Assembly: GCF_003589595.1 (NCBI RefSeq)
Contig: NW_020653337.1
Coordinates: 617,898-681,897 of the forward strand
Direction of reading: 5' to 3'
From: Hyposmocoma kahamanoa
Lineage: Eukaryota > Arthropoda > Insecta > Lepidoptera > Cosmopterigidae
Length of the DNA: 64,000 nucleotides
The position numbers and the translations under genes were made by a program. A model generated the notes under the pieces. The model was not told where the DNA came from. It worked only from the letters and a program-made list of their open reading frames with translations, and made no database searches. The stretch's first letter is position 1. Each line of letters opens with the position of its first letter. Shown piece by piece: positions 1 through 10,782 of this stretch.

Positions 1-117
1 TACAATTTAGTTGCTCGGCGCTGCGGCTACCACGCTGACGACTCCGGCGCTACCCTTAAAAAGTATCGTTTCGTTGTTGCGCTTACGATCCGCGACGACT
101 GTTGTGCAGAATACTGA
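1..117 (+). CDS. possible 3'-terminal coding fragment cut by window edge
   Basis: The first 160 bases are much more GC-rich than the DNA that follows, as expected of coding sequence running in from the left. Read from base 1 the frame stays open for 38 codons and stops with TGA at 115-117, ending ...RDDCCAEY. A possible splice acceptor (TTTAG) ends at base 10; if used, another frame stays open to a TAA near 191-193. I cannot choose between the frames and do not recognise either product. The downstream AATAAA signal supports a plus-strand transcript ending here. Confidence 0.28.
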   Translation, partial: YNLVARRCGYHADDSGATLKKYRFVVALTIRDDCCAEY

Positions 118-510
118 GGCGGCTACTCATGCGTGCCACGCCGCTTTCAAATCGGCTCTAAGGTTAAGTTTTCTATTTAGTCAGCAATTTTAATGTGGCT
201 TCGTATCTGCAGAGTTCAACTTATTCCTGTATTATATGTAGTTAGCAACGACTAAGTATAGCGACACCTCGCAGACCACGCGTCGGCTCACATGCCACGT
301 TTACACTAAGCTAATTTAAGTATGCTAAGTATTCTCCACACTGAATCGCAGTGTACCAACTGATCCACTGCCTTAACACTATGAATAAGTGTGAAACTTA
401 ACCCTGAATGATCTAAAATAATGTGGAATGTAATCGGGACTGTATGCTTTCAACATTTGCTATATATCCTGTGAAACACCACGTCGAATATAAATGTACT
501 GAGAGCGTAA

Positions 511-542
511 TTACGCGGACGATCAGCGGTTCGTCCGCATAA
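511..542. other. GC-rich hairpin in putative 3'UTR
   Basis: GCGGACGA (515-522) pairs with TCGTCCGC (531-538) around an 8-base loop. Flanking ATTA/TAAT can extend the stem past one mismatch. It stands out in AT-rich sequence and could be an RNA structure in the 3'UTR or the scar of a small inverted-repeat element. Confidence 0.4.
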
Positions 543-674
543 TGTGTGGCGACATTTAGTCAGCCTGATCGAACTGACGTAAGTCTGTCTTATACACCTC
601 TGCTACACCGCCCTATCGTTAAGTCGTTACTCATTTTATTTTATTGTTAACTATGTATTAATTGACTATTTATA

Positions 675-680
675 AATAAA
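675..680 (+). terminator. poly(A) signal AATAAA
   Basis: A canonical AATAAA lies about 560 bases past the TGA of the fragment at the left edge. It is the last such motif before gene-free sequence and is the likely cleavage signal of that transcript. Confidence 0.4.
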
Positions 681-962
681 TGAAAATACAATTTTAGATA
701 TACAGTTAGCTGGTTTTATTCCCAAAGAATTTCACAGTCCTGGTAAACAAGCGTGTGTTGAATCGTCATTTTGCAGCAATGCCTTCAGCAAATTGTATTT
801 ATGTAATTGTACAATAATGCTTAAAGTAGACAAAACAGTGAAACAGCAGAAATATGAAAGTATGAAGTAAAGTTCGGATTGTTTTGAAAATCTCTTGCCT
901 TATTCGAATAATAATAGAATAATACCCAGTTACGAGCTGGCTGTACAGTCAAGGTTCCAAAT

Positions 963-1018
963 TAATAATAATAACAACGCACACACTCAACATAGCCCCG
1001 TATTAGGGAAACCCTGTA
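963..1018 (-). mobile_element. SINE family A, 3' fragment
   Basis: An (ATA)n run followed by CACACACTCAACATAGCCCC and an 'agggaaaccctgta' block matches the 3' end of the tRNA-derived SINE repeated through this window (best copy 23231-23435). Only the tail end survives; the tRNA-like head is absent. Confidence 0.7.
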
Positions 1019-1400
1019 TTAACACCCTGAGTGCGTAAACAAGTATGTTCTTTAACAATAAAAACAATCTTATGATGTATTTAATATGTGCTCGACGATC
1101 ATGTCCGGAAGTTGATAGCCACTAGTTGTGGAGGAAGTAAGAGGAACTAATAAAAGTGCATCGTCATTAGTATATAGGTACCCATACTAAATCTATGTAA
1201 TTAATATACATACTTATATACTAGACATAGAGACTGAAGCTCCAATTTGGTCTTTGACGACCTTTGATTTCATCTCTAACAAGGGCTGGTAGCTGTAAAG
1301 GTAACTGGGTGATGAAATACTTAAGATTTTTCATAGATGGCACTACGGCTAAAAAGTCGTTGAAAAACCAAATACAAATATACGACGCAAACACGCAGAA

Positions 1401-1530
1401 AAAGTCATGAGGTGCGCTGGTATAGCGTCTGGCACGGTATGCTAGAAGTCGTCGGCTCGAATCTGGCCGGATCGAAGGAATTTTTTCTGAGTGTTCTATC
1501 TTTGTATTAATAATTATAATGTTATCTGAT
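1401..1530 (+). mobile_element. SINE family B copy
   Basis: The order 'tatagcgtctggcacgg', 'ggctcgaatctggcc', 'gatcgaaggaatttttt' and 'tctttgtattaataattataa' matches the tRNA-derived family also seen at 6661, 21838, 30445, 44020 and 62215. 'GGCTCGAATC' is a degenerate pol III B box. Confidence 0.65.
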
Positions 1531-1625
1531 TCATAGCTCTATCGCTTTTTACTGCGTAAGTTGCTCAACTACATAGGAATTTTCTTGCATAAAAAAAATC
1601 ATTCCAAAAAGTCAATGTAAGCAAA

Positions 1626-4600
1626 TCAATGTGGCGTAAGCGGCGGCGGTGACGTAGCTTTATCCACTCCTTGCGCCTCTTCGCCCTCCTCCTCTGCTCC
1701 TTCTTCTTCCCCCTCGCCCTCCGCGTCCCCCTCCCCGCCTTCCTCCCCTTCCCCTGGCTCTTGCTCGACACTGGCATCTATGGTTTCTGCAGCAGTTGCC
1801 TCGGAATTCTCTTCCATCGTCTCTTCTTTGTTGGCCTCGTGACGCTTCTGCAAATTAACAAGGTTTTAACACTGCATGTGTAGTGGTGGAAATCGAAAGA
1901 AGTAGCTAGGCTTTGTGTACTTGTTGTTACGCACATAATACAATTTTAATTTCTACGATGCCGGGTTGAAAATATTGCATATCGTATATCGTCTTTGGTA
2001 TCAATATAAGCAGCGAATTTTATCTCAGTATCCATTTTTCTTTTTCCATTGACATAAAAATGACTTACCTTTTTCTTTTTCTTAGCTTTCGGTTTAGGCT
2101 TGTGCTCGGGCTCGCTATATCCAGGCGGGAACAGTCTAGCGCAGTCTTCGCTCCCAATCACACAATCGTCGCTCACGTACAGCGGACCGAGTAACATTAG
2201 TTCCGTGGGTGGACCATCGGGGATTGATTCGGTAGGATCGATCATACCTGGTTCTGCCGGACCGACAGCTGCCATTAGGATTATGGTCTCTGCACTAAAA
2301 GATAAAAATGCGATCTTGAAGCGCCACATTGTTTTTCCACGTCGTTGCCATCGACAAAGATAAAAGATTTTCCAAGGAAATGCTTCCTTGTAGCCTCATT
2401 AAATTTACTTACTAATCCTTCTCTGGCCTCGACTCGTACTGATTAATGTTCTTGCACAGCAACTTAGGCTCCGCAACGTTGGCATCAGCGAAGAATCCGT
2501 ATCTTAAGACTCGAGAAGCAACTTTAGGCAAAGCAGCCGCGGCAAGAACAGCACGACGTTGCCATGCGCCGAAGACCATGGCTACGTGTGGTGGTTCGGC
2601 TGGAGTAGGTGGTTCCACCACCGTGCTTACCATCTAAAAGTCAACTTTTAGATATATATCGCTGAAGGCATGTTTTACTTTCACAATTATCGTAACATCA
2701 ACAACACTCTTCTGCGACGGTTTGCTAGAGTTGGTAAGTATGTTTTGGATTATTATAAAGTTTTTTCTCTTAAGAATTCTTACGAATACTTAAATGATAA
2801 TTACGTTACCCTGACTACCTAGAAAGTCTAGTTTCTATAGTTATTTACCTTGGGAAACAGGAGATCTAGGATAGCCGCTCTTTGGTGTCTATCAACAGGG
2901 ACTATGATCCCTGGTACCGAGTCATGGACTAATTCCTCTCCGAGTGTCTTCTTGGGCGTTTCTCCTTCTTCGACTTTCACTCCATCGCCGAAAAGAACTC
3001 TGCGACATATTTCTGCAAATAAATATTAAGTTCAGTTCGTTTTACATAGTGCTTTAGAATCTCGACAATTGAGGAGTAATTTTGTTTGTAGTCGGTCAAA
3101 AATGAACCACTAACTTACCAATAACATCGCCCTCCTTCTCGGGCATCTTTTTGAGCAGTAACGCCAGCGCCGGTCTTTCTGCAAGAGCAGTCATGGACGT
3201 TTCTGTGTTTAACGAGGGATCTTCCATTGCAAGACGTCTTACTCCATCCTTAGGCAGAACCATTGGACATTTGTCTGCTATTGTTACTCCTGGAAGTATT
3301 TTGATCAGCAATTGATTTGAGAAACTTTATACAGTTCAACGTGAGTCGTTTACTGCTGACATTACGTAACATTCGCGGCGAGCAGTTACGTTACGGCTTA
3401 GCCGACTGACCGGTATCATTGCTCGTTTCGAACATTGCGCTCGGTCATGCTCCGCATTCGCAGTCGAATTGTCGTTGAGAGGGGTCCAATAAAATTGTAA
3501 TTTTTTTATATTTATCAATAAATAACAGAGTTTTATCCCTGTTAAACTTTATTGTTTTTAAAAGGAGAAGCGATGACGCTTGATATGTATGCACTTCCGA
3601 CAATACGATCACGATCGTTGTCCGAGCTGTACAGTGGCCTAAATATTAGGGCGTAACGTAACACTCAAAGGATACCGACAATCGCCGCGAGCGCAGCGCG
3701 CTTGTTTCACTGTACTGACCATGCGAATGCTCGAGTTCGTATAATCCGGTCAGTCGCCGCCTTAAAAGATACAATTATTCGACTTTGATTTAACGATGTT
3801 TCCTGTCAGAAAACATGAACTTTGACTTTTAACTTTGATTTTTCTCAAATACATCTAACTGGTTTCCAGTCGGAACATCTTTACGCCCCAGAGCCAAAGT
3901 CCTTACCGTGTGGTTCCAAAGCGTCTGAGACCTTTCGAATGTGTTTTTGCGCGTGAGGCGTCATGAGCGCTGGACAGACGTCGAGGAAGTGCGTCTCGAT
4001 GCGCTTTGCGCGCGCTTCGCGGCGAGCAAGTCGCGCCGCCTCCACTGCTGCTGCCTCTTTCGCTTGACGTTCTTGCAGGATCTTCTCTTTGGCATCTGCA
4101 ACTTCCTGAAAGCATTGCAACTGCTTCTTTAATTTCATATAATGCCTTCACATTTTTGGATCTGGTGGTAACAGTTTTTATGTCCTGTTGCAAACAGATA
4201 AGCATCGGGTTCCTGCGACCATCTTTTGTGATCTTTTATTTATTTCTTGTTCTACTAACTTTGTAGTGCAGCAAAATTGTAGATTTCCTATTTGTGTAAA
4301 AAAATGTTCAATAAACATACACAGTTTTATATAAGGTTATAATAGGTAGTTTGTAATACGATAGTGTTCATGACACCTTAGAACTTTCGCCAGAGCTTAA
4401 AATTATGTCTGCAAAAAGAAATGTAGAGTTCTCATATGTTTTGACGACGACAGATTTATTTAAAAATTCGTCTTCAGTTTTTCATGCTAATGTTAATATT
4501 AATGTTACATTGAAAATTGTTTAATTTTCGTAAATATTTTTAATGAAAAGATTTATCAAACCTGTTCCTTTGGAGTAAGTTCATGCGGAGCTCTCTTTTC

Positions 4601-5916
4601 TCGCTGCAGTTCTCCCTTCTTCACGAGCTCTTCGTTCTTGAGCTCCTGCTCGATTGTGCGTGCAATTAGCGGGGCGTTCGCACCAAATATCACGTTCACT
4701 AGCTGACCCGACTGTAAAGATAACAGACACTTTGTAGAAAGCTTTTCATATTTACTAGCATTATATTAAACCTATAAAAACATAATTTTATACACACGTT
4801 GTGGTTATGTGGTTAGTTTAAAGTACATATGTCAGGAGCATTACAATATTTAAAGACATTTTTTAGAACATAAATAAATAGTCGATAGTAGTTTTACCAA
4901 GGTTGTAAAGGTTGTATACATAAATTGTTTGGAATAAAAAATAGACCAAGTTCACTCGCGTTTGGTCGATACCGTATACAGCGGTGCCATTCTGCTTCTT
5001 TCTACATATGACAACACATGCAAATGCATACTGTATACCATAGTTTATTCTCCAAACTGCCTATCATACACATACCTTATGTGCAAGGCCTTTAAAATCG
5101 AAATTTCCACTTCAGTTCTTGCGTGTCGGTTCCGATTTAATGGGGTGAAATGTCAAACTTTGTGGCGATGGAATCGTGTGAATAAGCTGTATTTAATCTT
5201 TTAATTTCTTCTATCTGTTCTCATGGATTAATTGGGAACGAACTATATGTAAACGTGCTGTTTTATATGTATATTAAATAGAAATTTGAAATACCGCTAT
5301 GAACATCCATGTTGGCTCGCTGCGATCCCTGAACCGTTTCAAAGGTTCTATTGTGTCTGATTTTGCCTGAAAGAAAAATATTTTATACGAAGACTTTCGT
5401 GGTCGTCGAGGAGAAAGAGATGTACGTAGTTAGTGCAAAAGTACTTACAACTGCGAGATGCAAGTTGTCTCCGCCTATCTCTACCTTGATCTTCTTGAGG
5501 TTGCCAACCATGCCGATGCAGGGTCCACACCAGGCCGAATACACATCCACCACTGGCAGAAACACACGAAATAACTGATATAGTCTTATAAGCTAAACAA
5601 TTCGAAGCGGCTCACCTACAAAAAAAAAATACATAGGTACTAAACGTCGAAGCGATTTGTTATACCTACTTATTTTGTCTAAAGCTATAGGTCATTTGAC
5701 TTCAACGACTATGGGAATCTATGAAAGGTATGGGAATCACAAGAATAATAGACACATACAATAAAACTCACCTAATAATCCTTCTCGATTCAAAAACTTG
5801 TTCCATTCATCGTCAGTATTGAGTTCGGCTTGCAGCTGCACCTGCGCGGCTTTCTTGCCTTGGCCGGCAGCAGCGGCGGCAGCAGCGGCGTTGGCCACCG
5901 CACTCGTCAGCGCCAT
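1626..5916 (-). CDS. thioredoxin-domain protein, NME8/NME9 (TXNDC3/6)-like, 10 exons, 557 aa
   Basis: Exons on the minus strand are 5916-5772, 5552-5449, 5366-5295, 4711-4562, 4105-3907, 3289-3119, 3012-2849, 2633-2413, 2294-2069 and 1847-1626. Every junction has GT/AG and the phases join to 1,674 bases with one final TGA. Residues 30-125 form a thioredoxin fold with intact redox site WCGPC (56-60) in the context [12 protein letters not shown], and a cis-proline at 101 (SEPTW), both typical of NME8/NME9. A charged helix follows (about 150-195), then a long region with no recognisable NDP-kinase motif, a lysine run (about 474-487) and a Glu/Gly-rich acidic tail (about 505-545). Insect members carry an uncharacterised domain (DUF4746, from memory) in place of the NDK repeats, which fits. 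Vertebrate relatives act in cilia and sperm flagella; a testis/axoneme role is inferred. The start at 5916 (ACGATGG context) suits family N-termini better than the in-frame upstream extension. Confidence 0.9.
3330..3780. repeat. degenerate foldback-like segment in intron 5 of the thioredoxin-domain gene
   Basis: Two unusually CpG-rich patches in the intron, about 3330-3480 and 3640-3775, resemble each other in opposite orientation: 'gccgactgaccgg' in the first matches 'ggcgactgaccgg' on the complement of the second, and each also carries 'acgtaac'. Between them the DNA is AT-rich. It looks like an old inverted-repeat insertion. Confidence 0.35.
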
Positions 5917-6660
5917 CGTCGCGAATGACGCGTGCCACGAGTGTAGTGACGAGGCGTGACGTGCGAGGTGCGAAATGGACGTGTGGGAAAGGTTCAAAGG
6001 AGTCAGTGTAAGAATGAGGTTTGGAGGAGGTGCAGAGATAAATGTAGCGAGTGAGGGAAATTGCGAGTGAAATTAGATTAAAATAGAGTAGAATAGAATT
6101 AATTTATTACAACGTCACAGCACAAAAATACACCTACATAAATAAATAAAAAAAGACAAAGCAAAAGTAAATAAAAAATAAAATTACAAAAAAAGAAAAC
6201 AAAGAAACAAACATAACCCAACTTTTAAACAGTCAACTCAATTTGAATAAATGTCATGTATGCGTATGTAAAATGATCCACTCAGCTAATGTCACAAATT
6301 AATATATTTTGATGAGTAAATATTAGTAAAAAGTAAAGAAAAGTTGTGAGAAATCGTCGATATAACGCACTACGGTTAAATGGTTTGTTGCCAAGCTTAG
6401 AGCAAAGGGTGTAAACGGCTACGTCATCAGCCAGTTCGGCAAAAAAGTAAGATTTGCGGCATAGCGTGCAGGAATTCAATTCAATCTTTGGTGTCGTTGA
6501 GTCTTTGAGTTCATTATTTATTTAGTTTGAAAGTTAATCGTTTACTTATTCTGCATCGCTTTGAAACTCTAACCGAAGCCAACTTCCCGCATTTGATATT
6601 AATGTGGGTATAGGTATTTATTTATTTTTGTAAAATATTATTTTGTTATAAGAAAAAATT
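5917..6660. other. 5' flank of the thioredoxin-domain gene
   Basis: The first ~80 bases are GC-rich and probably include the 5'UTR. No TATA box is evident at the expected distance. Beyond 6060 the sequence is AT-rich with A-runs, and I see no gene in it. Confidence 0.4.
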
Positions 6661-6775
6661 ACTGTATGCTAGAAGACGCCGTTCGAATCCGACCGGATCG
6701 AAGGAATTTTTTTCTGAGTATTCGATCTTTGTATTAATAATTATAACAAACTAGTGGAGTAATTTCACAAAAATA
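6661..6775 (+). mobile_element. SINE family B, 5'-truncated
   Basis: 'gtatgctagaagacgccgt', 'tcgaatccgaccggatcgaaggaa' (in part) and 'tctttgtattaataattataac' match the 1401-1530 copy from mid-head to tail; the first tRNA-like part is missing. The segment ends in 'aaactagtggagtaatttcac', shared with the 30445 copy. Confidence 0.65.
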
Positions 6776-7985
6776 ATTGAATGAGAATTCAATAAAAATT
6801 TAAAATATTATTTTTTTAACTTTTATATTCTTTGACTCCTGTGGTCCTTATAATTAATTAGCTCCTGTTGAATTTAAGGGATGATAGATAGCTCATAAAG
6901 GCGTGCGGCTGGTAAACTGAATTGTTTATAACAAAACCAGTATAGTTTTACGTTATTAATTAATTTTATACATTTTATTACGATACTGTAGCGACATCTA
7001 TGCGCGATAAACGAAATTACTTGACATTTGAGAATTAAGTTCAAACTTGTGCAGCGACATCTACATGAACTGTATATAACTGTTTCATTGTTCGTTTTGC
7101 TACTTGACACTAGATAGCGCATAAACATTTCGTCTTTTTTAATTAGTTTCAGAAAGGTTTTATAGATGGCACAGTGTTATGCTACAACGTGTAACGCTTA
7201 ACATCGTCATATTTTTAAGTAATTTTGTACAAGTTGACATTAATAAATGACGATTCAAGCATTTCATATTGCTTGATCAATAATTTGAAGAGAAATTACT
7301 CGTAGTTACAGAATGTAAATAGCTACACAGGTACTGGAAACTTTGTTACCATTGTTTCTATCTGACCGAAATACGAAAACTAGTTGCGTGCTTATAAATT
7401 TTATTTGTGAAGAGGTTAAGATTCGTTCAATTTGACTGTTAGATGCCATCAGTCTCATGCATGACTATTAAAAAAATATATATCTATGAAATATTTTTAC
7501 CTATGGCATTTGTATTTCATACTTATATCAACTTACTTTAGCAAATATCTCATGTTTAATAATGCATAATAATATTTACAACTACAGCTGTGAATGTTTA
7601 AGTATTGGAGTTCTAAGGTATGCTTCGTTCAAGTGCATCTGTTGCGAAGCAGAACGGTGGTAGTTCAGTGGGAAAATGGTTGTTTCTCAAATGAAAGTTT
7701 CACCGTTCCAAAGATATATGTCGCCACAGCGGTGACTTTTAACTTTAGTTTCTAAATTATGTACATTTATTAATGGTTACTAGAAGCAGTGGAGCTCCTT
7801 GTGAAGCAGATGCGACGTAGTGTCGCGTTGAAGAAGCTTATATACTCCACTAGAGTTTACACTTAGAAATTCATGTAGTTGCTTCAATCAAAAAACTCAC
7901 TGAATTAGCAAATAAAACCGAAATTATAACTATCTTTTATCAAAATAACGATACGTACGCGCGTTTACGGCGCCTAAATACGCTA
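6776..7985. other. AT-rich intergenic DNA
   Basis: No reading frame with coding character and no clear repeat boundary. 7670-7740 has a weak tRNA-like patch ('ggtagttcagtggg') without a usable B box. Confidence 0.4.
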
Positions 7986-7989
7986 CGTG

Positions 7990-8245
7990 CATAGGCTCTT
8001 ATGTTTCAGGGTGACAGGCGTGGTGTCAGTGTCCCTGAGATCTTTGTGATTTAAAGCTGCTAAGGACAGGTGTGTCGCTTAACACCAGGCCCACGACTTG
8101 TTGGTCCCGTCACTTGGTAAAATTTTTAGTAGCAGTAAAGGAACACATCGCGACGAAACTTGCATGCACGTCGAAGAAGGTACACAGCCCGTGAAAAACG
8201 TCCAAGCATATCAGAGGGTGGACCATGGCCAAAGGCCTTATCTTT
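7990..8245 (-). repeat. dispersed repeat family D plus flank, inverted copy
   Basis: On the complement this reads a ~115-base unit ('cctctgatatgcttggacg', 'ttcttcgacgtgcatgcaa') followed by 'gtgacggga', 'gcgacacacctgtcc', 'tttaaatcacaaagatct'. The same order occurs directly at 9225-9480, so the two form an inverted pair around about 1 kb. Family D recurs at 8819, 9345, 18120, 37362, 38020, 46020, 51370 and 52360. Confidence 0.7.
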
Positions 8246-8818
8246 AGAAGAGACCTGCAACAAGCGGTGAATGTGTAATGAGTCGATAGTGATGCTGAAA
8301 GCCAAAATATGGATGGTTCATATTCTTCAGTGAAAGTTCTCATAAACGATGATAGTTTTTCGAATTTTATTCGATGTCTATGCGGTATATTACAGAGCAA
8401 AACGTTTCATAATATTCCATGCAAGATTACGGCGAAATTATTACCGTTATAATTTATTGAGGTAGTCAGATTTCTTGCGTATTGTATCCATCGCATGTCG
8501 TGCACGTCCCGGCACCGTGTAAGAAACGTAACCGGCCAATCAGTGGCTTCCGTAAAAATTCCAGCAGTTTTCGTTGTCAATGTAGTGAATTAATCATATT
8601 GTTTTGTCGATTTACGACTAGATTCCACAAGGTACAATACTTGTTCCTCCTTTATATTTACTTTACCATTGCTCTATTCGGTAAGATTTTTTTTGTGAAT
8701 CTATAAAAACTAAGTAAATGATATTTATGCGTTGAAATCATGTATCAAAATGGAATCATGAAAAATATTACAAATACATCACCATCATCGTATTCAAGTG
8801 CGTTTTTTTATGATGATA

Positions 8819-9220
8819 CGAACAAGTCGTTCGCCTGGTAATAACCGACATGCCTGTCCATAGCAGTTACAGTGTCTATTAGAGTTTTAAATCGCAAAGG
8901 GCTGAGGGACAATGCCACTGCGTTTGTCGTCCTGTGACATAAGTTGACAAGTCTCATGTACCTGTCAATTCACCAGCACCCTTAGCCATGTCCACATTAC
9001 TGCTTAGCGTCAGAAATAGGTAAGGTGGTAGTACTTCCTTGGACGACTCTTTTACAGGCTCTACCGCTAATCTAAACATTTACAAATGTAATTAGAAACT
9101 AAAATCATAGGTACATGCCGCTACATGGATCACAAACATTTTCAACTTTTTAAATGAGAATCAAATATTCCAAAGATTTAAAGATTCCAAATGTTTATTT
9201 CCCAAGCCACAAGCGACCAC
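8819..9220 (+). repeat. dispersed repeat family D, tandem unit 1
   Basis: 'aacaagtcgttcgcctggta', 'cctgtccatagcagttacag', 'ggtaaggtggtagtacttcc' and 'agccacaagcgaccac' recur in the same order about 540 bases later (9355-9760). The two form a diverged direct duplication. Confidence 0.75.
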
Positions 9221-9354
9221 AGCCTCAGGCCATGATCCACCCTCTGATATGATTGGACGTTTTTCACGGGTTGTGTACCTTCTTCGACGTGCATGCAATT
9301 TTCGTCTCGATGTATTCCTTTACTGGTACTAAAAATTTAACAAGTGACGGGACA

Positions 9355-9760
9355 AACAAGTCGTTCTCCTGGTGTTAAGCGACACGCCTGTCCATAGCAG
9401 TTACAGTGCCACTCAGAGGTTTAAATCGCAAAGATCTTAGGGACACTGCCACTGCGCCTGTCGTCCTGTGCTATAACTTGATAAGTCTCATGTGCCTGTA
9501 AATTCACCAGTACCCTTACCCATGCCCACATTACTGCTTGGCGTCAGAAATAGGTAAGGTGGCAGTACTTCCTAGGTCTCTTTTTACAAGGTCTACCGCT
9601 AATCAACATACAAACTAAACATTTACAAATGTAATTAGAAATTAAAATCATCGGTACATGCCGCTACAGGGACCACAATTTCAACGTTTTAATTGAGAAA
9701 CAAAGATTCAAAAGATTTAAAGATTCCAAAGGTTTATTTCCCATGTCACAAGCGACCACA
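9355..9760 (+). repeat. dispersed repeat family D, tandem unit 2
   Basis: Second unit of the direct duplication, through 'agattccaaaggtttatttc' and 'tcacaagcgaccac'. It keeps the family features: 'gacgggac', 'gcgacacgcctgtccatagc' and 'aggtaaggtggcagtacttc'. No protein coding is seen; the class is uncertain (non-autonomous retroposon or Helitron-like). Confidence 0.75.
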
Positions 9761-10271
9761 AGACTGGAAGTTATTTCCGACGAAGAATAATTTTAGCAAT
9801 TCAAAGGGGGAAGGCTGGCAAGCCTTCTGAGCACGATCTGACGAATCCGTGTCATGTACGGTCCTCGAGGAAATTTTCCGTTTATTAAATTTCTTACATT
9901 TTTTTACGTATCTATCTGTTATAGTTTACTTTTTAGTTTGTGGTCATTAAAGTACATGATATATTGAATTTTTAGTACGCATAACGTTAAAATATTTTAT
10001 AGGATGGATTTTTTTTTAAAAACGCTCTTGTCTTTCTTTTAAATGTTAAGGCGGAAAATTCGAATAGTAGGCATTGGTGGTTCATTGTATAATTTATCTC
10101 TAGACAGTAACGTTGCTTAGCAATTTTTTGCAATTTCGATTTTGGTAGATATTTAGATTGTCTTTGTTCCTAGCATTGTAAGTGTGTATATCTCTGGCTC
10201 TTAGTTACCCTTCTTTTGGACAATCGTTACTCTCACCAGGCTACAACCGCTCTTGATCTAACCATTATTTA
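9761..10271. other. AT-rich intergenic DNA
   Basis: No gene or repeat I can support. Confidence 0.4.
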
Positions 10272-10510
10272 GGTGTGCACGCTCCCGGGCGGCGTCGTGG
10301 TGAATGTTCACCGGGCGGCGTCGTGGTGAATGTTCACTGATCCCACGGCGCCGACTCAACCGGCTGAGAGGGAAACCCGGGGGGGTTTTAGTGGGGTAGG
10401 CCCTCCAGTCTGGAGGGAGAGTCCCCACATAACCCCTGAGTCTCCCTGGGCTCAGGGGTATCCATAAAGATTTCCCCCCCGGCCAAAAAAAAAAAAGGTG
10501 TGCACGCTCC
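10272..10510 (+). mobile_element. severely 5'-truncated R1-clade LINE with 14-bp target duplication
   Basis: A 211-base insert (10286-10496) ends in 12 A and is bounded by perfect direct repeats GGTGTGCACGCTCC at 10272-10285 and 10497-10510. Its 3' part ('gttttagtggggtagg', 'gtccccacataacccc', 'caggggtatccataaagatt') is homologous to the 3'UTR of the R1-clade LINE at 16280-16366, so it is a dead-on-arrival R1-type insertion. The first 52 bases are a perfect 26-base tandem duplication (10286-10311 and 10312-10337). It holds two nested stems at 10391-10428 and one at 10432-10459. Confidence 0.85.
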
Positions 10511-10782
10511 ATCGTCGACTTCATCGTCACTTTTTATCAGGTGAGATGGAAGTCAAATGCGCACTTATTTTTCAATAAAAAAAAATTGAACAAAACCAGC
10601 AAAATAAGCAGTTGCTTAGAGCATCACGTCACGGGTAGCTTCAACATAGAAGCACTGTGTTCCATCTCTTGCTTATGGCAGCAAGCTTTTGCCAATTTCA
10701 AAATACTTCTCTTCCATTGGTTACAGTCATTACAGGTTTTTTGATGTTTGGAACAATATTGCAAAGTATACAAAATTAACAT

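Larger units (their letters stand above)
118..700 (+). other. probable 3' untranslated region
   Basis: This AT-rich stretch follows the candidate stop codons and runs to a poly(A) signal near 675. It holds no convincing reading frame. It includes a strong hairpin listed separately. Confidence 0.35.

Noticed and set aside
1671..1883. plus-strand ORF rich in Leu/Phe/Pro
   Set aside because: Exact antisense of the acidic-tail exon of the thioredoxin-domain gene, whose GAG/GAA-rich codons create it.
5917..5997. 27-codon N-terminal extension of the thioredoxin-domain protein from an upstream start
   Set aside because: The Ser/His-rich extension is unlike family N-termini, and the ATG at 5916 has a better context.
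7670..7740. tRNA-like patch 'ggtagttcagtggg'
   Set aside because: No B box at the right distance and no acceptor stem pairing.
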